Origin: CAWJKP01 sp963843465
GTDB taxonomy: Bacteria; Planctomycetota; Planctomycetia; Pirellulales; Thermoguttaceae
Assembly (NCBI GenBank): GCA_963843465.1
Contig: CAWJKP010000001.1
Location: forward strand, 1,116,001-1,180,000
DNA: 64,000 bases
Direction of reading: 5' to 3'
Part shown: in pieces, positions 10,271 through 21,692 of the stretch
How the letters are laid out: the number at the start of each line of letters is the position of its first letter
Numbering within the stretch: the first letter of the stretch is position 1
Made by a program: the position numbers and the translations under genes
Notes under the pieces: model-generated
Database searches by the model: none
What the model was told of the DNA's origin: nothing
What the model saw: the letters and a program-made list of their open reading frames with translations, nothing else

Positions 10271-13200
10271 CTACTCGACCACAACCGACGGGCGCGAGAT
10301 CGTTACCTCAGCCCTGTCGCTGGCGGTAACCCGAACGGGAATGGTGCGCCAGCCGCTGCCGTCGCGGTAAGGGCCGGTGTGTTGGGCCGCAGACCAATCG
10401 AGGTAGCGGTTGGCCGTATCGGCCCAAGTTTGCATGACGACCGCGCCGGTGGCGTCAGGCCGGACAAGCAGTTCGCCGTCGGGCCGGCCGTCGCAACCGA
10501 CGTCGAAGGTGATCTTGCCGGCCCCCGTGGCCGCTACCGCCACTTGGAGCTGAACTACCTTGCCCGTGGGCGGCAGCGTGAAGGCAAACGTCTGTCCCAG
10601 CGGAACCCTCGGGTCCAGCGCGAGCTTCACTTCGCGCTGGTTGCCGGCGAACCACGTCACCGTGCGCGGGCCGGAGATGATCGGCTCCGCTCCGGTCCAC
10701 CAGGCCAGCAGCTTGCGCAGGTCGGGCGGAGCGACAGGCCGCTGGACCCCGGCGGCCAACTCGGCCAGGAACCGCCGCTGCCAGCAGGCCAGCTCGGGAT
10801 TGGTGTTGCCGGCTGCGTCGATCGACTCGCGACAGAGAATCACGCGCCCGGTGCCCAGGGTTGCCGCGACCGTGTCGCCGTCGGCCGTGACGACCGACCA
10901 GCGCGCGCCCTCCAGTGCCGCGACGATTGCCTGCATCTGCCGGCCGTCGCAAAGCGCGCAGGTCGATAACCCGGAACCGGGATGGATGCCCAAATCCTCG
11001 CCCGTCAGCAGGAACGTCCGGCTGTCAGACACTGCGCGGCGCACGGCGGGGACGAATGGCAGCCAGTCGACCTCGTTGAGCGGCCGCAGCAGGTCGTGCC
11101 GCGTGCCCGGGAAGAAGTCGTAGTAATATCCCAGGTACTGCTTGGTCATCCAGCCGCGGCCCGAGTGGTCCTCGCGGTACATGGCGGTCAGACGCGAGAG
11201 GCGGTCGACGAACTGCTGGCCGGTGATGGCCGCCGGCTCGATCCGCTCCGAAGGTTGTCCCCAGGGGACGAAGTCCGGCGCGACGGCGGCCGACGCATCG
11301 GCCACAACGTGGAGCCGCGACGTACCGCACAGGCCGCTGATGCTGTCGGTGACCGAGATCGTCCAGTCGCCCGGCGGATCGTTCAAGGCCGTGGCTAGAC
11401 GCGGCTGGGCTCCGCTTTCGGCCGAGAACGATCGGCGCAGCCCCGCGATTTCGCCTTGCGGTCCATGCACCCGAAGCTCCAGCGGGAAGCTGCCAGGCAC
11501 GGTGTTTCCGGAAGAATCCAGGACGTCGATCTTCAATCGCAGCGTACGGCCGGCGATGAGCGGCTCGGCCGGCGCCGTGACGCGGACGGCGCCGAGCGGG
11601 GCCGGCACAAAGGCCAGCAAACGGCCCGCGCCGGGTTGCAGGTTCAGCACCACTTGCCTGCCCAATTGCGGGGCGGGGTGTCCCTGGCCGGCGCCGAGCA
11701 CGTCGTAGCAGGCCTTCTGCGGCCCGAGCCAGCTCAACGTCCCGGAGACCCAAGGCACCTCGCCGTTGGTGCGGGCAATCACATAGCCGATGTGGCCCGT
11801 CGGGTCGGCGAACTGCTTGACCGCGACGTGCAGCGTCTGGTTCAGGTCGCCCTCCAGGCGCAGCGTGCGCCGCACGCCGGAGAGCGTGCAAAGCCACTCG
11901 ACCAACCGATAGAATCCCTGGCGCTCGGGGCCGGTGGGCGTAATCCACTGGATGTACCAATGGCTTTGATACACGGTATTGAGAAACACCAGGCGTCCCT
12001 TGCCGAGCGTCCGCATCAGCAGGGCGGGCGTGCCGTCGTCGTACGCCGCCGCGACAGTCCACCCCCGGTGCTGTACCTGCTGGCGGAAGCTCTTGTCACC
12101 CGTCATCTTGAGCCCGCGCAGCGACTCGTCGACGCCGTCGAGCTTGAAGGGCAGCGGATTTTGGGGACTGTACTGCGGGATTGCGCACGGGGATGGTGCG
12201 CAGGCCCCACTTCTCGGCCAGTCGGCAGCCGGGGATGATCGGCTGGGCTACGCCCAAGGGCGTCTGCGTGGCGAAATGGCCGGCCAATACCAGCGTGCCG
12301 CCCGACGCCACGTAGGCATCGAGCCTCTCCGCCTCGGCCGGAGAGACGGCCTGACGCCCCACGGCGAAGACCAGCTTGCAGCGTTTCAGGCCGCCGGCGG
12401 CCAGGCAATCGGCGTCGGCCAGGCCGAAACCGCCCTGGCTCAGGGCCACTTGGAGCGACGTGACCATGTTGGCCGGCGTCAGCGAGAAGCTGAGCCCGTT
12501 GGGTCCCAGCAGGCCGACCTCGGCGACCATCGGCCGGCTGTCGAGGATGATCCGCTCGTGCCCGGCCAGGCGATGGGTCCAGCAGCGCATGGCGAACGAG
12601 GCCCGGGTGTGCGTCAGGTCGTTGTTGAACATCAGGGGGATATCGACCCAATAGTCGTTGTGCCCGCTGCGCGTCAGAAGGAATCCCCAGAACATGTTGT
12701 CGGTCATCACCGACCAGTCGAAGTGGCCCCAGATCAGGCCGAATCCCGGCTCGGGGCCATCCATCACCGAGAACCATTGGCTTTCGTTCCAACAACTCGG
12801 CCCGCTCAAGCGCACGTCGTAGCGTGCCGAGCCGATGGTGGGCGCCGACGACATGGTCTGCGTCACGGGGTTGATCTGCCGCCGGAGGATGCGCCGCGCG
12901 GCGCCGACGATCTTGTCGTAGTACCAGTCGTAGAACTGGGCCGTGTCGAGATACGGCGCGAGGCTGACCGCCGCAACGCCCTGGCCCAGCGGCGAATCCT
13001 TGGGATACGCCCAGCCGTCGGCGTCGAGCTTCACCTCCCCGCTCGCGGAGAATTCCTTGGATAACTTCACTTCGTCCCACGAGCGATAGGCAGTGTGCCA
13101 AGTCGCGTTGAGTTGCGCAAGATCGGCATACTTCTCCCGCAGGAACCATCGCAGGGCTTTGCAGGCCTTTTCGGCGCGACGGGCGAGTCCCAGTAATAGC

Positions 13201-15066
13201 GGGTGCCCCAGCCGCTGTTGAAGCCCGCCTCCTCGCCGACCGAGCCGAGCACGAAGGCGGCGGACACCAGATCGGGGTTCTCCGTGGCGCGCCGGGCCTC
13301 TTGGGCCAGGGCCGCCTCGATCTCGGCCTGGTTCTCGTATTCGATCACCGGCGAGAACGTGTTCATGCCGATGCCTTCGTTGTAGTAACGCCAGCCCCAG
13401 CGCTCGGCCGCGTAGTACAACTCGCTGCGGCCGGGGTAGCCCAGCGCGTTCATGCCCGCGTGCGCCATCAGGCGCACGCCCATCGGCACCAGCGAAGGAG
13501 GCGCACAGGCCATGCCCGCCCAGGTCGACCACTGATACTCGTTGCGCATGTTCCACGGCTCGTACTTGTAGAACCGGGTCGCGGCCCGGCCGAACTCCTT
13601 GCCGTCGGCCACAGCCGCCGCTTCGGCCCAATACGCATCCACGCGAACGCCATGATCAACCATGGGCCATGTGAACCGGATCTGCCGCTTATCGACGCTG
13701 AGCCGGGCCGGCTGCTCCTCGACGCCCAGCAGCCGGCCGCGGAAATCGTAGATGCCCAGGCGCAGCGAACCGCTCCAGGGCGCCCGGGCCGAGGCAATGA
13801 GCGTCAGCCGCGCCTCCTCGCCGAGCCGGTAGCCGCGTTTCTCCGACTCCAACGTCAATGCGACCGTGCCCGCCACGGGAATCATCTCCATCGCCTGGTG
13901 GAGCAGCCGCCGGGCCTTCGGATCGCTCAGCGTGAGATAAACCGGATAGAGCCCTTCGCCCCAGTCGGCCGGAACCGGTACACGCACCACGGCCACCTTC
14001 TCCCGCCCGGGGGCCAGATCCAAGGGTTCGACGCGCGTGTAGACCACTCGGCCGCTGGGCGCCGTGACGTGCGTTGCCATGACCAGCGGACCCACATGGC
14101 CGCGATTGATGAGCTTCATCGGCAGCAGGTACTCGCGTGCCGGCAAGGCATGAGGCGCGCCGGGCTGGAGATCGGCGCATACCGGCAGCGCCGCGGCGCG
14201 GAGTCGTCGGGCACCAGGCTGTAGAGCACCTGATCCCACGCGCGGAGCCAGATTTCGTCGTGGTCGAAGCGGCGGCTCATCGCGGCCACGGCGTCGTATT
14301 GCCTTGAGATCGGGCCGGTGGGCACCAGCAGCAGGCTGCCGCGTCCGACGCGACGAAGGAACATCGCGCCCGACTCGCCGGTGGCCAACGCCACGGCGCC
14401 GTCGGTCGCAACGGCCAGCGGAATCCAGGTGTGCCCCTGGAGATACTGCACCGGCACGCCGGCCAGCTCCCAGCCGCCCGAGCGCCGAGCCCCGCCTGTC
14501 ATCCAGGAATTTTGCGGCGTGGCCTTCGCCGGCCAACGCTGGCCCAACCGGCTGGCGGGCGCCGGGTAGACGTTGCCGCACACGACCAGCACACCGCCCG
14601 AGTCGAGGAACCGCAGCAGCGACTCCTGCAGCGCCGGATCGTTCAGCTCGCCCGAGCAGAACAGCACGTCGCAGGACCGCCGTCCGTCAACCGGCTCGAT
14701 CGAACGGAAGGCGATTTTGCGACTCTCGGCGATCAGCTCTTCCCTGGTCGGGTCGCCCGACGGCTCGATCCACTTATCGTTCACGTGGTAGCGGTCGTCG
14801 CCCGCGGCAAGATAGCGCAGCTCGAGGCTTGCCCGCAGGCGCCGGCCGATCCGCTGGTACGCCGCGGCCGACTCGCCCTTGCCGAGGATCGCCATCAGCC
14901 GCAGCGGGCGCTGGTAGCGCGCGGCCGGCCACGCGGCAGGCTCCGGCAGATGGTCCAGATCGATGGCCGGGCCGGGCACTTCGTCCAGTTCCGGCCCGCG
15001 CGGCCCAGCGGCGGTTGCCGCGGCGGCCCAGACACAACAGGACCATAGAACGATCGCCATTCGCAT
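10271..15066 (-). CDS. Giant secreted GH42-like glycoside hydrolase, interrupted by about three frameshifts
   Basis: Reading through frame changes near 14195, 13170 and 12175 gives one protein of about 1600 residues from ATG 15064-15066, which starts a signal peptide (MRMAIVLWSCCVWAAAATAA). The N-terminal third has a glutaminase-like fold segment (CDVLFCSGELND, FLDSGGVLVVCG). The centre is a TIM barrel: GMNTFSPVIEYENQ, FVLGSVGEEAGF (a candidate catalytic Glu), then WFLREKYADLAQLNATW and TAYRSWDEV, the hallmark of GH42-like beta-galactosidase superfamily proteins. Next come a second glutaminase-type trimerisation segment (YVASGGTLVLAGHF) and C-terminal beta-sandwiches (IDVLDSSGNTVPGSFPLELR). 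The likely role is exo-cleavage of a plant or algal glycan at the cell surface; the substrate cannot be told. Breaks are most likely indel errors. Confidence 0.6.
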
Positions 15067-15763
15067 CGGTATGATGTGACTCCTGCACCTTACGCCACCG
15101 TGGTGCGCTATCGCATGGATGCATTATGCGCGAATGCAGACCAACGGGCAACCAGTTCTGGTGTCCTGGTCCACCGAGTTTTGGCCCGTTCCGCGTTGAC
15201 CGTAACTCGCGAAATGACGGCGATTTATGGTACGCTTCAAGAAGCCTCTCTTCCACAGTCTCTTGGAGCCGCGCCATGCCATCTCCACAGTTGCTGCCGA
15301 CAGCAAATGGTTAATGTTCGAGGGACTTCCGGCACACACGTCGCTGTTTCCTCGTTCTCATGAACGTCGATTCTGGCGCCGAGAAGCCCCGCTGCCGTAG
15401 GGATAGAAACTCGACGGACCAGCGCCCCAACCCGAAATCCGGTTTACGCGTATATCCATAGGAGTTTCTCCAAGCGACGGCTGCGCCGGCACCAATCACG
15501 TCGTCCTGCCGGCATTTGCCAGTGTAGCGTCGTGCGACGCGATTTGCGACGCCCGACGGTATCCGCTGGCGAGCAGTCCTGGCTTATCGTCGGCTGGGAA
15601 CCCGTTTTTTTCGGCAGTCCGCTTATCAGTTTGATTTTCCGGCGGCGCCACGTCAAAATCATGGCGGCAACGTCGGGGGGACCACCCGGCCGGTTCGGGC
15701 CGGCGGCGACCACCCGGCTCGTTTCCGGAGAGACCAGCCAGCCCGTTGCAAGAGGAGCAATCA
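15067..15763. other. Intergenic region between divergent genes
   Basis: About 700 bases upstream of both the giant minus-strand hydrolase and the HEAT-repeat gene. No conserved protein was recognised. A short minus frame ending near 15150 reads MARLQETVEERLLEAYHKSP and could be the start of a lost gene (transposase-like in style, unproven). AGAGGAG at 15751-15757 is the ribosome binding site of the next gene. No convincing terminator was seen. Confidence 0.4.
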
Positions 15764-17713
15764 ATGAACAAAAGACTATTGATACTGGTGGCACTGTTTT
15801 GGACGGTCGCCGCCGTTTCGGCGCCGGCGGTCTACGGGGAAAACCCGGAGGCGGTCCGCGCCAAGGCCCTGGCCGTGCTGAAATCCAACGCCACGCTGGA
15901 ACAGAAAGCGGCGGCGTGCAAAGACCTGGCCCACGTGGGTGACAAGACCTGCGTGCCGGTCCTGGCAAACATGCTCGGCGACGAGACACTGTCGCACCCG
16001 GCCCGATACGCCCTGGAGCCCATCCCGGACGAGAGCGTGGATGAAGTCCTCCGGGCGGCGCTGGACCGACTCAGCGGCAAGCTCCTCTCGGGCGTGATCA
16101 GCTCGGTCGGAGTCCGGCGCGATCCGGCGGCGGTTGGGCAACTCGCGCACCATTTGGCCGACCCCGACGGCAACGTCGTTCGCACGGCGGCCCTCTCGCT
16201 GGGACGCATCGGAACCCCGGCCGCCGGCAAGGCGCTCGCCGACGCCCTGAAGGACGCAAAAGGCGAAAACGCGTGCAAAATCTGCGACGGCCTGCTCACC
16301 TACGGAGCCAACCTGTCGGCACAGGGTCAACCGCGCGAGGCCGCCGCGCTCTACGACGGCATGCTTCGGCAGGATCTGCCGGCGCGGCTGAAGACGGCGG
16401 CCCTCCGCGGCGCCGTGCTTGCCGATCCGGAAGGCGGCGCGAAGCGACTCGCCGGCATGCTCCGCGACAAGGACTTCGCCCCGTTCGCCATGGCGCTTCG
16501 CATCGCGGCCGAAACGAAAGACGCGTGGATCACCGGCGTGCTCGTGTCGGAAACCGCGAAGCTGTCGGCCGATCGCGTCGCTGCCGTGGTCAAGATCCTC
16601 GGCCAGCGCGGCGACCGGGCGGCGTTGCCCCCGCTCTTGGAAATGGCCAAGACCGGCGCGAAGGACCTTCGGGTCGAAGCGATCCAGGCGGCGGCCGAAA
16701 TCGGCGACGCGGCGGCCGCGCCCGTGCTGGTCGAGCTGATGAAGGACAAGGACGCGGCGGTCGCCCGGGCGGCCGCCACCGCCCTGGCCGGCCTGCCGGG
16801 CGCGACAGTCGACACAACGATCATCACCCTGCTGGAAGGCCCGGAGCGGACGCTTAAGTTCGCGATGCTGGACATCGCCGGGCAGCGGCGGATTGCCGGC
16901 GCATCGGCGGTGCTGCTTCGGATCATGGCGGACCCGGACCTTGGGATGCGGACGGCTGCGGCCCGAAGCTACGGCGAGCTGGCCGGCGCGGGCGGAATCC
17001 CGGTGTTCATCGATCTGCTGTTGAAGTCGACCGACGCGGGGGAAATCGGCGTTTATGAACGGTTGCTCGGCACGCTCTGCCCAACGGCCGGCGACAAGGC
17101 CGCCTGCGTGGCGAAACTGGTCGACGCCCTGGCCCACGCCAAGCCGATCGCGAAGCCGGCCCTGCTGCGAACGCTCCGCGCCGCCGGCACTCCGGAGGCC
17201 CTTCGGGCCGTTCGCGGCGCCGTCGACGACACGAACAAGGACGTCCACGCGGCCGCGCTTGCGGCCCTTGGCGAGTGGACCTCGGCCGACGCGGCCCCTG
17301 TCCTGCTGGAGTTGGCCAAAACGTCCGGCGAGCCGACCGACAAGCTCGCGGCCCTGCGAGGCTATCTCGGGATCGCGCTGAAAAAGACGGTCGCCGCGCC
17401 GGACAAGCTGGCGATCTGCCGCCAGGCGGCGCCGATGATCCAGCGGCCCGAGGAGAAACGGATGCTGCTGGGGGCGCTGGCCGCCGCCGGCAGCGCCGAG
17501 TCGCTCGACCTGGCCGCCGCGTGCCTCGACGACGCGGCCGTCAAGAGCGACGCCGTGGCCACGGTCATGGCGATCGCCGAGAAGCGGCAGAAGAACGAAC
17601 ACGCCGGCCCGACGAAGGCGGCGCTGGAAAAAGTGCTCAAGGCCGCCGCGGACGACCCGGCCGTCGTGCGGCGCGCCACGGAATTGCTCAAGCAAATCGT
17701 CAACCAGAAGTGA
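15764..17713 (+). CDS. Secreted HEAT-repeat protein
   Basis: 649 residues; ATG at 15764 follows AGAGGAG by 6 bases. Signal peptide 1-26 (MNKRLLILVALFWTVAAVSA). The rest is a solenoid of about 30-residue alpha-alpha repeats with the PBS-lyase/HEAT signature: alternating D-x-x-V-R-x-A-A and A-L-G-x-I/L, for example GNVVRTAALSLGRIG, DLRVEAIQAAAEIGD, AAVARAAATALAGLPG and KDVHAAALAALGEW. Such solenoids are scaffolds for protein binding. It is first in a plus-strand run: the oxidoreductase starts 26 bases after its stop, so the two are probably co-transcribed. Intact, no frameshift. Confidence 0.85.
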   Translation: MNKRLLILVALFWTVAAVSAPAVYGENPEAVRAKALAVLKSNATLEQKAAACKDLAHVGDKTCVPVLANMLGDETLSHPARYALEPIPDESVDEVLRAALDRLSGKLLSGVISSVGVRRDPAAVGQLAHHLADPDGNVVRTAALSLGRIGTPAAGKALADALKDAKGENACKICDGLLTYGANLSAQGQPREAAALYDGMLRQDLPARLKTAALRGAVLADPEGGAKRLAGMLRDKDFAPFAMALRIAAETKDAWITGVLVSETAKLSADRVAAVVKILGQRGDRAALPPLLEMAKTGAKDLRVEAIQAAAEIGDAAAAPVLVELMKDKDAAVARAAATALAGLPGATVDTTIITLLEGPERTLKFAMLDIAGQRRIAGASAVLLRIMADPDLGMRTAAARSYGELAGAGGIPVFIDLLLKSTDAGEIGVYERLLGTLCPTAGDKAACVAKLVDALAHAKPIAKPALLRTLRAAGTPEALRAVRGAVDDTNKDVHAAALAALGEWTSADAAPVLLELAKTSGEPTDKLAALRGYLGIALKKTVAAPDKLAICRQAAPMIQRPEEKRMLLGALAAAGSAESLDLAAACLDDAAVKSDAVATVMAIAEKRQKNEHAGPTKAALEKVLKAAADDPAVVRRATELLKQIVNQK

Positions 17714-17739
17714 CAAGATCCCCAGGAGGAGAACATACC

Positions 17740-19063
17740 ATGGCTATTCCATTTGAAAAAACCAGCGGCGCCCTGGGGCTCAACCGGCGAAGGTTTCTCA
17801 AGGCGGCCTCCGCGGCCGTCGGGGCCCTGGCCATCCCATGCCACATTCCGGCCCGCGCCTGGGCAAGAACGGCGCGGTGGCCCCCAGCGAGCGACTCGTG
17901 CTGGGCGGCATCGGCCTGGGCGGCCGCGGCAGCGGCGACCTGAGCGCCATGCTCGGCGAATCCGACGTCCAGGTCGTCGCCGTTTGCGACGTTAAGAAGA
18001 CCCAGCGCCTGGCGATGAAGAACATGGTCGACGGCCATTACGGCACCAAGGATTGCGCCGCGTACGGCGATCTTCGGCAACTGCTCGCCGAGCGGACCGA
18101 CATCGACGCCGTGCTGATCGCCACCGGCGACCGCTGGCACGCGCCGGCCGCCGTCCGGGCGATGCGGGCCGGAAAGGACGTTTATTGCGAAAAGCCGTCG
18201 TGCCTCACCATGGCGCAAGGCCGCCTAGTCGTCGAGACGGCCCGCAACTACGGCCGCGTCTATCAGACGGGAACCCAGCGGCTCAGCGAGGCGAACCACG
18301 TGTTCGCCATCGAAATGGCGCGCACCGGCCTGCTCGGGCCGATCCACACCGCGTATGCCGACTGCCGCTGGCGCGACGGACTGCGCCGCGACTGGCTGCC
18401 GGCCGAACCGCTGCCGTCGAAGGACGACTTGGACTGGGACGCCTTCATCGGCCCGTGCCCCTGGCGGCCTTACAATCCCGGATACCTGAGCGGCGGCTGG
18501 TATCACTTCTACGATTTCGCCACCGACGTGGCCATGTGGGTGCGCACACCGTGGCCCAGGTGCTGCCGGGGCTCAACCTGACCGGCGTTTCCACGATCCA
18601 GTTCCAGTACGATTCGCCCGACGGGTCGATGGTGACCCGGTTCTCCAACGGAGTGAAGATGGTGCTGGCCCGCGGGCCCAACGGCAACTACTGGAACGGC
18701 TCGTGCGGCGAGCGGTTCGACGGCCCCGAGGGCTGGGCGGCCGCCGCCGACGGCTACTCGCGGCCCAACGTCTCGTCGCCGGCCCTCTTGTCGCACTACA
18801 AGAAGATCATCGGCGACTACGTGGCCAGGACCCAGCACCCGATGAACCACATCCGCGACTTCCTCAACTGCGTCCGGTCGCGCCGCACGACGGTGGCCAA
18901 TCCTGAAGTGATGTACAACTCGATGGTCATCTGCCTTGCCGCCGACATCTGCGAACAGTTGCAGCGCAATCTCACGTTCGACCTGCGCAAGGCCGAGTTC
19001 GTGGGCGACGCCGAGGCCAATCGCTTCCGGTCCCGCGCAATGCGCGAGCCGTGGTGCGTCTGA
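17740..19063 (+). CDS. Tat-exported Gfo/Idh/MocA-family oxidoreductase (two frameshifts)
   Basis: ATG at 17740 follows AGGAGGA. The N-terminus has a twin-arginine signal (LNRRRFLKAAS, then a hydrophobic stretch), typical of the periplasmic branch of this family. After a frame change at the GGG of 17861-17863 the NAD(P)-binding fold follows: LGGIGLGGRGSGD, VVAVCDVKK, then YCEKPSCLTM, the EKP motif with the catalytic-site lysine, and GGWYHFYDF. A second change at 18538-18540 leads to the C-terminal substrate domain (TGVSTIQFQYDSPDG...MYNSMVICLAADI). At both sites one extra G restores the frame, so the gene is probably intact in the cell. Family members oxidise or epimerise sugars; the substrate here is unknown. 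Confidence 0.8.
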
Positions 19064-19113
19064 TTCGCGCCCGGCGGCAATCCCAACCTATCGCCAGTCG
19101 AAAGGAATATCCG

Positions 19114-21372
19114 ATGACAAAGAAACTGACCCCTGCATTTGCGATCCTGAAGTTGCTGTTGGCTCTTGCCGCTTCGCTCGTCGGCGTGCCGGTTGCAGTC
19201 GCCGCCGAAGCGGAGCCATATTTCGTGAACATTGGGCTTTGCTCGGGCTCGTCGTTGCATGGCGGGAGCGTCTCACCGCTGGACCCGAAGACCATGCTCG
19301 TGCAGTCCGACATGTCCAACGCGTTCTATAGCCACGACGGCGGACAGACCTGGCACTTGATCCACATGAAATACCTTCGCGGCGGCGGCACCACCACGCC
19401 GGCCGAATACGACCCGGCCGATGCGAACGTCATCTACTGGACCGACGGCCGGACCGTCAAAGTGACGCGCGACCGCGGCGTCACCTGGGTCATGGTCGGC
19501 CCATCGCAGCCGTGGGACGAAAGGGACCGCGTCCGGCGGATCTACCTCGACCCCGACCTGGCCGGGCGGCTCTTCGTCGGCGTCGACTCGGGCCTCAACG
19601 TGACCGACGACGGCGGCCAACAGTGGAAGAAGATCGAGACGGTCACCGGTCGGGTCTTCAAGATCGCCGCCGACCGGACGAGCCCCAAGGACAAGCGTCG
19701 CTACTTCGTCGGCACGGCAGACGGCGTGTTCCGCTCCGACGACGGCGGGGCGACGTTCACGGAGAAGAACTCGGGCCTGCCGCCCGGCGGACTGGCAGGC
19801 TTCGCCGCCGGCTCGAATCAGGACGAAACGATCCTCTACGCCGCCGCGCCATGCACAGCCTCGGACGGAAAACTCGCCGGCGGCATGTTCCGCTCGACCG
19901 ACAAGGGCGAAACCTGGCAGCGATGCATGAACCCGGACATCGACGTCGACCCCAAACTCCCCAAGACGGCCTACCAGTTCGTCACCACGTCGGACAAGAA
20001 TCCTCGGCGGGCGTACGTCTGGTGCCAGGGCGCGCGGTTCTACCCGCCCGATCACAACACGATCTACCGCACGGACGACGCGGGCGAGTCGTGGAAGGCG
20101 GTCTACTTCTCCGACCCGCGGTTCAAGGCCAAGGGCATGCAGTGCAACGTCGAGACCGACTGGCAGACCGAAGCCCTGCGGCAGCGGTGGCAGAGCCCGG
20201 CCCGGGCGCTGGAGATCAACACGGGCAACCCCGACATGGTCGTGCTCACCCAGGAGCGATGGTACATCTACACGACCGATGCGGGCAAGCGCTGGAAATG
20301 CGCGCACGCCGGCACCCGCGTCGTGCAGGACGGGCAGGTCTCGTGGCGGAACAACGGCCTGATGGAGACCTCCTGCTGGGATTACCTGATCGACCCGCTG
20401 GACAAGAACCGGCGCTACATCGCCCAGACCGACATCGGCTTCTCGCGAAGCCTCGACGGCGGCCGGACGTGGATCTGGGGCGGGCCGGCCCTGCCGCAAG
20501 GCGTCGACAACACAACCTACCAGATCGTCTTCGACCCCGACATCAAGGGCAAGATCTTCGGCGCGTTCTCGGCGACGCACGACATCCCCAACTACAACTC
20601 GATCTACGGCGGCCACTGGCGCTCCGAACATTCGGCCGGAGCGGTGGGCGTGAGCCTCGACCACGCCGCTACGTGGAAGAAACTATGGCCGACGAAGCTG
20701 CCGGTCATGTCGATCGTCCTGGACCCCAAAAGCCCCAAGGGCAACCGGACGCTCTATGCCGCGCTGTTCGAAGGCGGCGTATGGCGATCCACCGACGACG
20801 GCAAGACATGGCAAGCGTGCAAGAACGCAGGCCTCGGCAGCCAGAAGAACAAACGCTGCCTCAAGCTCGTCCTCCAGCCGGACGGCTCGCTGCTGAATCT
20901 TGTCACCGGCAAGGTCAAGGGCCAGACCGACGGCGTGGGCCTTTACCGCTCCACGGACCAGGGCGACCACTGGACCCGAATCAGCCAGGGCCAGAAGTGG
21001 ACCTGGCCGAAGGATTTCTCGGTCAACCCGCACGATCCGGACGACATCCTCGTCGGCGAGTCGCGCGACAACCCGGGCCTTTACCGCACCAAGGACGGCG
21101 GCAACACCTGGCAACTGCTGGCCTCGAAGGAGCGGGAGACATTCGGCGGCTATTTCCACCCCGACCACCCGGGGTGGATCTACATGACCTGCACCGAAGG
21201 GCCGGCCCACTGCGGCCTGTACCTGAGCAAGGACGACGGCAAGACGTTCAAGCCGTTCTCGCAGATCCCGTTCGGCAACATCCAGCGAATCTGTTTCGAC
21301 CCCGACGATCCCGGGCACATTTACCTGACCACGTTCGGTTATTCGGTCATCAAGGCGCCGCTGGAGCCGTGA
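19114..21372 (+). CDS. Secreted Asp-box beta-propeller protein, GH74/sialidase-like
   Basis: 752 residues; ATG at 19114 after AAAGGA, with a signal peptide (MTKKLTPAFAILKLLLALAA) cleaved before EAEPYF. It contains about thirteen Asp-boxes of the form S/T-x-D-x-G-x-T-W/F, spread over the whole length (SHDGGQTW, TRDRGVTW, TDDGGQQW, SDDGGATF, STDKGETW, TTDAGKRW, SLDGGRTW, STDDGKTW, TKDGGNTW, SKDDGKTF). The length and box number fit the two seven-bladed propellers of GH74 xyloglucanases or of VPS10/sortilin-type domains better than a six-bladed sialidase. No catalytic aspartates could be assigned with confidence. It follows the oxidoreductase by 50 bases and is likely in the same transcript. Confidence 0.75.
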   Translation: MTKKLTPAFAILKLLLALAASLVGVPVAVAAEAEPYFVNIGLCSGSSLHGGSVSPLDPKTMLVQSDMSNAFYSHDGGQTWHLIHMKYLRGGGTTTPAEYDPADANVIYWTDGRTVKVTRDRGVTWVMVGPSQPWDERDRVRRIYLDPDLAGRLFVGVDSGLNVTDDGGQQWKKIETVTGRVFKIAADRTSPKDKRRYFVGTADGVFRSDDGGATFTEKNSGLPPGGLAGFAAGSNQDETILYAAAPCTASDGKLAGGMFRSTDKGETWQRCMNPDIDVDPKLPKTAYQFVTTSDKNPRRAYVWCQGARFYPPDHNTIYRTDDAGESWKAVYFSDPRFKAKGMQCNVETDWQTEALRQRWQSPARALEINTGNPDMVVLTQERWYIYTTDAGKRWKCAHAGTRVVQDGQVSWRNNGLMETSCWDYLIDPLDKNRRYIAQTDIGFSRSLDGGRTWIWGGPALPQGVDNTTYQIVFDPDIKGKIFGAFSATHDIPNYNSIYGGHWRSEHSAGAVGVSLDHAATWKKLWPTKLPVMSIVLDPKSPKGNRTLYAALFEGGVWRSTDDGKTWQACKNAGLGSQKNKRCLKLVLQPDGSLLNLVTGKVKGQTDGVGLYRSTDQGDHWTRISQGQKWTWPKDFSVNPHDPDDILVGESRDNPGLYRTKDGGNTWQLLASKERETFGGYFHPDHPGWIYMTCTEGPAHCGLYLSKDDGKTFKPFSQIPFGNIQRICFDPDDPGHIYLTTFGYSVIKAPLEP

Positions 21373-21399
21373 ATACGATGGGCTCTTCGAAACCGCTTC

Positions 21400-21692
21400 G
21401 ACGCCATGGGTTAACGCCCTGTTGGCCGATTGCCGGATTGCTGGCATTCCAGACGCTTGTCACCACGTAGGCGGCGTCGTAGATCTGGTATGCCAGCGCG
21501 CGGACGATGGCCGCCAGCACGTCCCGGCGGCCATAGCGGTTCCGGCAAGACCCCCAAGGGCAGGCTCGTACTTCCCATCCGAGCCCTGATTTGACCGGAC
21601 GAGTCGAGTACATAGCCCGGCGGGTGCCCGGCGTTGGCCGCGGCCCGCCCAACGACAACGGCGAGGGTAAGGAAAAGGAATCCGAAAATCAC
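21400..21692 (-). pseudogene. Remnant of an RsbU/SpoIIE-type serine phosphatase
   Basis: On the minus strand LFLTLAVVVGRAAANAGHPP then GYVLDSSGQIRARMGSTSLP and LGVLPE reproduces the YANAGHPPPLL...GLPLGVL core of PPM-type phosphatases that act on anti-sigma antagonists. A frame change follows and RYGRRDVLAAIVRA continues the family's FGxxRL helix, then degenerates. The N-terminal sensor or receiver part and the metal-binding DG motif are absent. It lies convergently behind the Asp-box gene. Confidence 0.5.

Noticed and set aside
2933..15066. Programmed frameshifting in the two giant genes
   Set aside because: The breaks are at varied sequences, mostly short G/C runs, and no slippery heptamer with a downstream structure recurs; random indels explain them better.
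15200..15330. Possible further IS left end upstream of the HEAT gene
   Set aside because: The layout (short leader, GGAGCC before an ATG) resembles the IS left ends, but the bases do not match and the frame stops after a few codons.
15776..17716. Antisense open frame opposite the HEAT-repeat gene
   Set aside because: The sense strand has a ribosome site, signal peptide and regular HEAT repeats; the antisense text has none.
19114..21372. Calling the Asp-box protein a sialidase
   Set aside because: The box number and length suit two propellers, and the arginine triad of sialidases was not seen.
19512..21470. Long plus frame overlapping the Asp-box gene
   Set aside because: It is out-of-frame Arg-rich text; the Asp-boxes are all in the other frame.
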